Shown here: piece after piece, positions 58,076-64,000 of the stretch
Layout of the letters: the number at the start of each line of letters is the position of its first letter
Numbering within the stretch: position 1 is the first letter of the stretch
Assembly (NCBI GenBank): GCA_022844345.1
Contig: JALHLU010000006.1
Coordinates: 186,001 to 250,000, forward strand
Length of the DNA stretch: 64,000 nucleotides
Direction of reading: 5' to 3'
Source of the DNA: Hyphomonadaceae bacterium
Lineage (GTDB): Bacteria; Pseudomonadota; Alphaproteobacteria; Caulobacterales; Hyphomonadaceae
Notes under the pieces: generated by a model
Seen by the model: only the letters and a program-made list of their open reading frames with translations
Databases searched by the model: none
Told to the model about the DNA's origin: nothing
Program-made: the position numbers and the translations under genes

Positions 58076-60100
58076 CTACTGCGGCGGGGCATCATCGATC
58101 GTCTTCACGATGACCGACGAGATGTCGACGCCGAGTCCCCTTCCTGTCGGATCTGACCAGATCCCGATGAAGTCGAACGATGCGGGCGGCGCCAGTGGCA
58201 CCACGTAGTCAAACGAGACCGTTGCAAAATCCTGGGTCAGCGAAAGCTCTTGCCAGCCACTCGATTCCGGGGCGCCGGAGCGCGAATACATCATGCGCAG
58301 CTTCGATGAGCCACGCTCCGGCGAGGCGCGCGCAGTGACTTCGACCTTGACACGCCGGCCGGAGAACTGCCGTGCTGTCGCGGCATCCATGCGAAGCAGC
58401 ACGCCGTCGCCATCGCCAGAAGCCGCGCGGTTGGCATTCGACGAGCGGGCCTCATAGGCGGCCCCATCCGGGAGGATCCGGCCGCTGTCGCCCTTGTTGG
58501 GGACGATCAGGAAGGTGTTGAGTTGGCTCGGCCCGGCGAGGACGACCTGCCCCGGACCGGTTTCAGCAGCGGCCGCCGCCATGGGGCGCGATCGCACAGC
58601 GACCGGTGCCAGCTCAGCAGGCGCGGGCGCGGCTTTCAGACTGACAATCCTGAAGTCGCCTGGAATCGAAACAGGGTCGATCCTGATATCCTTGCCGGCA
58701 GAGCTGGCGGGAAGGACAAGCTGGACGCGCTGCAGACCTGCGCCGACCTCGCGGCGCACCGAGCGTTGTTCAATGAAGCCGTCGGCCGGATCGCTTGCCT
58801 GAAAAAAGATCTGCAACACGTCGGGCGTGGCCAGCTCGAGTTCGATTTGCAGGCAAGTCGCGGCGTTTGAGAACGTGGGCGCCGTGAGCTGTATCTTGGG
58901 GTCGCTCGAGGTCGATCTGGCGGCGCCGGCGGCTCCGATCGAGAGGGCGTCAAGCGTCACTTTAGTGCTGGCCAAGAGATCAACCGCCTTATCCCACTGG
59001 CACTGATCAGCTGCTCCATCGGCGCCATCCATGATCCAGCGGCCAACGGGACTCAGCCAGCCGAGGTCTGCATCCGATCGCACCCGCTGCAGCAGGAAGC
59101 GTTCGACGGAACTCACGACTAACTGCTCTGACCCCGCAACTGCGCTGGAAGTCTGGCTGCGGTCATTTTCGATATGCAGCATCTGTGCGTTGTTCAGCAT
59201 GCCGAGGAGGCTGTCGCGGATCTCGGCGTAGAAGGAGTCGTGCAGGATGAGCGTGCTCGCGCCGTCGAGGCGGTTGGCTGCGACGGCCGATTTCGCCGGT
59301 TCGCTCGACATGTCAGGGAAGGGCACAATCTCGTTCGGCGAAAGGAGGAGCATGCGGCGCAGGTCGGTGGAGCGCGGCCGCGATTGCGTTGCCGGCTGGA
59401 AGTCCTGCGGGAAGCCGGGGCGACCGAGGCTTCGCATCAGGTCTCCGGCCGCCAGAAAGCCTGTGACGGGCAGCCAGTGGGTGTCGGTCCGGAAAAAGGC
59501 GTCGCCGGATTCGCCTCGCGCGCGCACGAGCGGCGTGTGGTGGAGGATGCTCGGCAGGTTGGCTTCGGCGAGCCGCGCCTCAAGCAAGTCGGCCGTCTCA
59601 AAGTAGCAATCCAGCAGCAGTTGCGCGCGGCCTTGTAAAGCGTTGCGCTCCACACTGGCCTTGTTGGGCGCAATTGCCAGCACGAAGGGGAGGCCGTTCG
59701 CGGCGGCAATCTCGCCCAACAGCACGACAGCTTCAACATCCTTGCGGTTGTCAGCAAGCCGTTCGCACGTCCAGGCCTCGATTTCCGGCTTGTAGAACAG
59801 CCAGCCCGGCGCTCCGGAGACGACTTGTTCCGCGTCGGCAAAGCCGAGGCCTTCGAACTCCAACGCATTCTTGGTGCTGATCGCCATGCGCCGCAGGTCG
59901 GAGCGTTCAAAAATGGCGTCGGAAAGCTGATCCCGGGCCTCGCCTTCCGGCGCGATCACGGCCCCCAGGCCGGGGATTTCGGTCTGTGCGCGCTGCTCAT
60001 AGGGCGGGGCGGCGCCAAAGGCGAACATCCAGCCGACCGGCGCAGCGGTGAAGGCCGCGAAGAGGGCGAGCTGAATGAACTTGAGGATGTTGGCTGCCAT
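58076..60100 (-). CDS. AlgJ/AlgX-like O-acetyltransferase (SGNH-like domain)
   Basis: This 674-residue protein has an N-terminal membrane anchor (FIQLALFAAFTAAPVGWMFAF) and an SGNH-like catalytic domain of the alginate acetylation type: PGWLFYKPEIEAW, FVLAIAPNKASVERNAL, GDAFFRTDTHWLPVTGF (the DTHW Asp-His pair) and LILHDSFYAEIRDSLLGM (the nucleophile Ser). About 250 additional C-terminal residues of beta-sandwich character may bind polysaccharide. It acts in the periplasm with the MBOAT protein encoded four bases upstream. Which polymer is acetylated is unknown; no glycosyltransferase genes lie nearby. Confidence 0.85.
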   Translation of the reverse strand: MAANILKFIQLALFAAFTAAPVGWMFAFGAAPPYEQRAQTEIPGLGAVIAPEGEARDQLSDAIFERSDLRRMAISTKNALEFEGLGFADAEQVVSGAPGWLFYKPEIEAWTCERLADNRKDVEAVVLLGEIAAANGLPFVLAIAPNKASVERNALQGRAQLLLDCYFETADLLEARLAEANLPSILHHTPLVRARGESGDAFFRTDTHWLPVTGFLAAGDLMRSLGRPGFPQDFQPATQSRPRSTDLRRMLLLSPNEIVPFPDMSSEPAKSAVAANRLDGASTLILHDSFYAEIRDSLLGMLNNAQMLHIENDRSQTSSAVAGSEQLVVSSVERFLLQRVRSDADLGWLSPVGRWIMDGADGAADQCQWDKAVDLLASTKVTLDALSIGAAGAARSTSSDPKIQLTAPTFSNAATCLQIELELATPDVLQIFFQASDPADGFIEQRSVRREVGAGLQRVQLVLPASSAGKDIRIDPVSIPGDFRIVSLKAAPAPAELAPVAVRSRPMAAAAAETGPGQVVLAGPSQLNTFLIVPNKGDSGRILPDGAAYEARSSNANRAASGDGDGVLLRMDAATARQFSGRRVKVEVTARASPERGSSKLRMMYSRSGAPESSGWQELSLTQDFATVSFDYVVPLAPPASFDFIGIWSDPTGRGLGVDISSVIVKTIDDAPPQ

Positions 60101-60104
60101 CGCG

Positions 60105-61517
60105 TCAGAACCTGAAATAGAGGAACGGACTGAAGTCGCTGGACAGCGCCAGCATGCCTGCGATCAGCAGGCAGGCGGCGATATATCCGGTCTTTGCAAG
60201 TTCGCGCAGCCAGCCGCCACTCGTGCTGGCAAGGACGCCGATCGTTGGTCCGCGCGGGGCGAAGAAGATCAGGCTTCCAAGCAACATCACCATCACGGTC
60301 CACGGCGTCATGACCTGCTCCACGGAAAGCGGCATTGCCGCTACCCCGAGGCGCGTGAGATCGAACATGGCGAGAATGTACTGGCCAGCGTGCGTCATGG
60401 AGCTTGCACGGAACAGCACCCAGCCAACGATCACGATGGGCAGGACGTAGATAAAGCGCGGAATCCAGTTGGTGATCGTGTTGGCCTTGCCCTTCAGCAC
60501 GAGCCGTTCAAGCACAAGAAAGCCGCCGTGATAGAGGCCCCATAGGATGAAGGTCCACGCCGCGCCGTGCCAGAGGCCGGTGACGAAGAACACGATCAGA
60601 AGGTTGCGATAGGTCTTCATTGCGCCGCCGCGGTTTCCGCCGAGCGGGATGTAGAGATAGTCACGGAACCAGGTGGACAGCGAAATGTGCCAGCGTCGCC
60701 AGAACTCGGTGACGGTCGAACTTGAATATGGGTGCTGGAAGTTTTCCATGAGGCGGATGCCGCACATCATGGCGATGCCGATGGCCATGTCGGAATAGGC
60801 CGAGAAGTCGAAATATATCTGCAGCGAATAGGCGATGGCGCCGAGCCAAGCTGTGGCCGGGTTAAGATCGCCAGCTGGAAGTGCAAAGCACGCATCAGCG
60901 ACAAGCCCGGCCGTGTCGGCGACCAGCAGCTTCTTGAGCAGGCCGTGGCCGAAACGCGCCGCGCCGGCTGCTGCTGAATCAAGCGAGGGTTTTGGCTTGT
61001 GGAAGTCCTGGATCACGTCCCTGAAACGTACGATCGGTCCGGCGATAAGGTGAGGATAGAAGGACTGCCAAGCGCCGAAAACCATGAGGCGCTTTTCGGC
61101 TGGCGTGTCCTTGCGCCAGACGTCCATCAGGTAGGAGATCGACTCGAAGGTGAAGAACGAGATGCCGGCCGGCAGGATGATGTACTGGAAATGCTTCGAC
61201 GTATCGAGACTTGCCAGCTGGTCGAGGATGCCGGCGCCGAACAGCGCATACTTGAAGAAGGCCAGCACGGCGACGTTGATCAGGATCCCGAAGATCAGGA
61301 TCCAGCGTTTGCGGTTGCGCTCGAGCCAGAGGCCGACATACCAGTTGAACAGGATGGAGCCGACCAGGATGAAAACGGCCCAGCCGACATCCCAGTAGTA
61401 GAATACCAGGCTGAACAGCAGAATGGAGATGCTGTGGCCCCATCCCCGCGTGAGCAGGATCGCGACGAGGGACAGCGGCATGAACAGGAAGAGAAAGAAC
61501 GGCTCAGTGAATACCAC
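60105..61517 (-). CDS. MBOAT-family O-acyltransferase, AlgI-like
   Basis: This 470-residue polytopic membrane protein has about ten hydrophobic segments. MBOAT signatures are YIILPAGISFFTFESISYLMDVWR, HLIAGPIVRFRDV, FWRRWHISLSTWFRDYLYIPLGGNR and FFVTGLWHGAAWTFILWG with the invariant His. It moves acetyl groups across the membrane to the AlgJ-like partner. The GTG at 61517 is chosen because homologues start (M)VF..P.FLFLF and a GGGG-rich site precedes it; an ATG at 61556 would add thirteen basic residues. It forms a two-gene operon with the AlgJ-like gene. Confidence 0.92.
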   Translation of the reverse strand: MVFTEPFFLFLFMPLSLVAILLTRGWGHSISILLFSLVFYYWDVGWAVFILVGSILFNWYVGLWLERNRKRWILIFGILINVAVLAFFKYALFGAGILDQLASLDTSKHFQYIILPAGISFFTFESISYLMDVWRKDTPAEKRLMVFGAWQSFYPHLIAGPIVRFRDVIQDFHKPKPSLDSAAAGAARFGHGLLKKLLVADTAGLVADACFALPAGDLNPATAWLGAIAYSLQIYFDFSAYSDMAIGIAMMCGIRLMENFQHPYSSSTVTEFWRRWHISLSTWFRDYLYIPLGGNRGGAMKTYRNLLIVFFVTGLWHGAAWTFILWGLYHGGFLVLERLVLKGKANTITNWIPRFIYVLPIVIVGWVLFRASSMTHAGQYILAMFDLTRLGVAAMPLSVEQVMTPWTVMVMLLGSLIFFAPRGPTIGVLASTSGGWLRELAKTGYIAACLLIAGMLALSSDFSPFLYFRF

Positions 61518-61607
61518 GCCCCGACCCCGCCAACCGCTACACGCGCGCGTTTTCATGGCGCGCTCTGTTGCTTAACATTGACGCTCGACAGTCGGCAAAG
61601 CTGCAAC

Positions 61608-61656
61608 TTATCGTTTCTCGATAAATTTGCTTGTCGGAAGTTCTCGCACGACATAG
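61608..61656 (+). promoter_or_regulatory. hslV upstream region with palindrome and possible heat-shock promoter
   Basis: TTATCG-TTTCT-CGATAA (61608-61624) is a perfect six-base inverted repeat. CTTG at 61630-61633 and ACATAG at 61651-61656 are placed roughly like a sigma-32-type promoter. Heat-shock control of hslVU is known in other bacteria; the assignment here is tentative. Confidence 0.3.
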
Positions 61657-61683
61657 ACTGCTCAATGGTCAGGAAGAGCAGGC

Positions 61684-62232
61684 ATGTCGTCGGAACCCAC
61701 TTGGCATTCAACCACCATTCTCGCCGTGAAGAAGGGGCGCAAGCTCGTCGTCATGGGGGATGGGCAGGTGTCGATGGGGCAGACGATCATGAAGGGCAAT
61801 GCCCGCAAGGTCCGGCGGCTCGGCGAGAAGGGTGAGATTCTCGCAGGCTTCGCTGGCGCCACGGCGGACGCCTTCACGCTGTTCGAAAGACTTGATCAGA
61901 AGCTCGAACGATTCCCCGGCAATCTTCAGCGCGCCGCCGTGGAACTCGCCAAGGACTGGCGCACTGACAAATACCTCCGCAACCTCGAAGCGCTCATCAT
62001 CGTGGGCGATGCGACGTCTCTTCTCGTGATCACGGGCAGGGGCGACGTGCTGGAACCGGAGCATCCTATCGCGGCCATTGGTTCAGGGGGCAACTACGCG
62101 CTGTCCGCCGCACGAGCGCTGTATGAGTACGAAGACGACGCCGAAAAGATCGCACGCAAAGCGATGACGATCGCGGCCGAAGTCTGCGTCTACACAAACA
62201 GCAACTTCGTGTTGGAGACACTGGATGTTTGA
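61684..62232 (+). CDS. hslV: ATP-dependent protease subunit HslV
   Basis: This 182-residue proteasome-like peptidase assembles with the HslU unfoldase. The catalytic Thr follows the short propeptide in [36 protein letters not shown] and [21 protein letters not shown] are diagnostic. The ATG is preceded by AGGAAG. Its 3' end overlaps the following membrane-protein gene by eight bases, and hslU comes only after that gene, whereas hslV and hslU are usually adjacent. Confidence 0.97.
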   Translation: MSSEPTWHSTTILAVKKGRKLVVMGDGQVSMGQTIMKGNARKVRRLGEKGEILAGFAGATADAFTLFERLDQKLERFPGNLQRAAVELAKDWRTDKYLRNLEALIIVGDATSLLVITGRGDVLEPEHPIAAIGSGGNYALSAARALYEYEDDAEKIARKAMTIAAEVCVYTNSNFVLETLDV

Positions 62233-63391
62233 CCGCACTGACATACGCGCCGCCGTTGAGGCCGGCGCGATAAGCGACGAGGGCGCCAAGCGCTTCGAAG
62301 CTTTCCTCAAGGCCCGCAACGATCCCGAGCGCATGCTCGATCCGGAGAATTTGCGGTTCCTTTCGAATTTCAACGACGTGTTCCTGACTATCGGCATTGT
62401 CGTGCTGATGGGCGGCCTCGGCTTCCTGTCGGCGATCACCATGATCGACCTGATGGGCCTTCCGCGCATGGCCGATCCGCAATCCATCGGGGAGGCCAGC
62501 GCGCTTGCGGGGGCCATCAAGATGGTGGTGACGCTGGCGCCGCTGCCGCTTCTGGTGGGCGCGTGGCTGCTGGCGGAATATTTCTGCGGCAAGCGGCGTC
62601 TGTTGCTGCCGTCGATGGCGCTGAGCTTCTTCATCGTGTGGGCGGCTTCGGTTTCGGCGGCTGGGCTGTCGAGCCTCTTCATCTCGGACCAGGCGATGAT
62701 TGCCGGCGTCGAGTCCGGTGAGGTCGGCCTCGGGCAGGTTCTGTTTGGGCTCGGATATGCGGGCTTTGCGGCGGCGAGCCTGGCGGCGGCCGCGATCTTC
62801 TGGCGCTTCCGCCTGCCGTTCTCGTTGTTCCTGCTGGCTGGCTCGATCGCCGGACTGTTCTACACGGCCGTGGTGCAGGCGGCCGGCATTGGCGGCATCA
62901 CGCTGATGCTGGGCGGTGCGGTGACGCTGGCGGTTGGCGTGGCGACGCTGGGTGCGGCCATTGGCTTCGACATGAAGGACCCGACGCGCTCGACCCGCAA
63001 TTCCGACCATGCCTTCTGGCTGCACATGGCGGCGGCGCCCCAGATCATTTTCGGGGTGCGGGCGCTGGTGCTGGGCTCGGGGTTCGACGAGGCCTCGTCG
63101 GCCTACGCAACCGTGATGCTGATCGTGCTGGTGTTGTTCGGCCTGATCTCGCTGGCGATCAATCGCCGGGCGCTGATCGTCTCCGGGCTCGTGACGTTTA
63201 CCGCCGCCCTCTGGGTGCTGGTCAACAATTCGGGCTGGAGCGGGCTCAACTCGCTGATGCTGACGGCGCTGATCGTGGGCGGGTCAATCGTCCTGCTGGG
63301 CGGCGGCTGGCGCACGGTTCGCCGGACTGTGCTGAAAGTGGTCCCGCAGGAGGGAACGCTGGGGCGGATCTTCCCGCCGGAGCCTGCATAG
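62225..63391 (+). CDS. Polytopic membrane protein of unknown function inside hslVU
   Basis: This 388-residue protein has a soluble N-terminal 50 residues ([27 protein letters not shown], suggestive of the DUF2157-type cytoplasmic start) and about ten hydrophobic segments, ending with a short basic tail ([19 protein letters not shown]). No transporter motif is recognised. The ATG lies eight bases inside hslV, so translation is coupled to a heat-shock protease gene. A long hairpin separates it from hslU. Confidence 0.8.
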   Translation: MFDRTDIRAAVEAGAISDEGAKRFEAFLKARNDPERMLDPENLRFLSNFNDVFLTIGIVVLMGGLGFLSAITMIDLMGLPRMADPQSIGEASALAGAIKMVVTLAPLPLLVGAWLLAEYFCGKRRLLLPSMALSFFIVWAASVSAAGLSSLFISDQAMIAGVESGEVGLGQVLFGLGYAGFAAASLAAAAIFWRFRLPFSLFLLAGSIAGLFYTAVVQAAGIGGITLMLGGAVTLAVGVATLGAAIGFDMKDPTRSTRNSDHAFWLHMAAAPQIIFGVRALVLGSGFDEASSAYATVMLIVLVLFGLISLAINRRALIVSGLVTFTAALWVLVNNSGWSGLNSLMLTALIVGGSIVLLGGGWRTVRRTVLKVVPQEGTLGRIFPPEPA

Positions 63392-63416
63392 GGCGAAACG
63401 ACTTGATGACTTGAGC

Positions 63417-63461
63417 AGGCATGAGCTAGCGAAGCGGCCACAGGCTTCCTAGTTCATGCCT
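63417..63461. promoter_or_regulatory. Long hairpin between the membrane-protein gene and hslU
   Basis: AGGCATGAGCTAG (63417-63429) pairs with CTAGTTCATGCCT (63449-63461) with one G-T pair, extended inward by GAAGC (63431-63435) with GCTTC (63444-63448). No T-tract follows, so it is more likely a processing or attenuation hairpin than a full terminator. Confidence 0.55.
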
Positions 63462-63481
63462 GAACTGTTTCCAGGGTTTGC

Positions 63482-64000
63482 ATGTCCGAATTCACGCCGC
63501 GCGAGATCGTTTCAGAACTGGACCGCTACATTGTGGGCCAGCCCGAGGCCAAGCGGGCGGTTGCGCTGGCGCTGCGCAACCGGTGGCGCCGCAAGCAGCT
63601 GGCCGAAGGCTTGCGCGAGGAAGTGACGCCGAAGAACATCCTGATGATCGGGCCCACGGGCGTGGGCAAGACGGAGATCTCGCGGCGGCTGGCGAAGCTG
63701 GCCAAGGCGCCGTTCCTGAAGGTGGAGGCGACCAAGTTCACCGAGGTGGGCTATGTCGGCCGCGATGTCGAGCAGATCATCCGCGATCTTGTGGAAGTGG
63801 CGATCAGCATGGTGCGCGAGCGGCGCCGCAAGGAAGTTCTGACCAAGGCGGAGGCCAAGGCCGAGGATCGGGTGCTCGATGCGCTTGTTGGCGCAACCGC
63901 GCAGCCGTCGACGCGCGAGAGTTTTCGCGCGAAGCTTCGGGGCGGGCTGCTCGACGACAAGGAAATCGAGATCGATGTGACGGACACCGCCAATCCCATG
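63482..64000 (+). CDS. hslU: ATP-dependent protease ATPase subunit HslU, 3' end beyond window
   Basis: The first 173 codons of the AAA+ unfoldase of HslVU are present: [21 protein letters not shown] at the N-terminus, Walker [15 protein letters not shown] near residue 60, [22 protein letters not shown] (pore-loop region with GYVG), then the start of the I domain. The remainder lies past base 64000. The start ATG follows the family N-terminus. It is separated from hslV by a membrane-protein gene. Confidence 0.97.
   Translation, partial: MSEFTPREIVSELDRYIVGQPEAKRAVALALRNRWRRKQLAEGLREEVTPKNILMIGPTGVGKTEISRRLAKLAKAPFLKVEATKFTEVGYVGRDVEQIIRDLVEVAISMVRERRRKEVLTKAEAKAEDRVLDALVGATAQPSTRESFRAKLRGGLLDDKEIEIDVTDTANPM

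Overview
This 64 kb window is chromosomal DNA of a GC-rich alphaproteobacterium of the Caulobacter/Hyphomonas type (Caulobacterales or Maricaulales). The evidence is gene order and protein content: leuS-lptE-holA, then parB-parA-rsmG-mnmG-mnmE-rho-hemJ-hemH-hemE, then ppsR-maf-aroE-coaE-dnaQ and secB-timA-smr, plus a CenR-like regulator, a split his operon and hslV/hslU. This is the usual neighbourhood of the chromosome origin in that group. I saw no rRNA, tRNA, CRISPR array or complete insertion sequence.

Layout. 1-8 kb: end of a histidine kinase, a UbiH-type hydroxylase, an ammonium transporter, a structured terminated element, and ftsK. 7-10 kb: accessory patch with an orphan ribbon-helix-helix antitoxin, cspA, a VapBC pair and three tandem paralogous small secreted or membrane proteins. 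10-24 kb: lolA, xthA, an ATP-grasp protein, a PfkB sugar/nucleoside kinase, cenR with an L,D-transpeptidase, a YhhN protein, a GIY-YIG nuclease, yggS/thiE, a small periplasmic protein, a porin and a DUF3576 protein. 23.7-41.3 kb: housekeeping block (leuS to hemE) containing five parS sites. 41.3-41.66 kb: a 394 bp non-coding segment with two CtrA-type boxes, a DnaA-type box and twelve GANTC sites, the best candidate for the replication origin. 41.7-47.8 kb: ppsR to smr, interrupted by a DUF559 nuclease cassette. 47.8-64 kb: a TPR lipoprotein, the his genes (B, H, A, then a gap, F, E), a GGDEF/EAL protein, an AlgJ/AlgI-like acetylation pair, and hslV - membrane protein - hslU (cut by the window end).

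How the genes work together: ParA, ParB and parS with the candidate origin and FtsK serve chromosome segregation; HolA and DnaQ are replicase subunits; HemE, HemH and HemJ make haem; MnmG and MnmE modify tRNA wobble uridine; LolA, LptE and SecB serve the envelope; HslU and HslV form a heat-shock protease.

The most unusual content is intergenic. At least five families of inverted repeats (called A to E here) occupy many gaps between genes. Family A flanks a DUF559-type nuclease gene and family B closely flanks a GIY-YIG nuclease gene, which suggests repeat/nuclease partnerships comparable in logic to REP elements and their RAYT transposases. Family C elements fold as a cloverleaf whose hairpin sequences differ between copies while pairing is kept. 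A second puzzle is that GC skew appears to flip near 33 kb, at the parS cluster, about 8 kb from the candidate origin.
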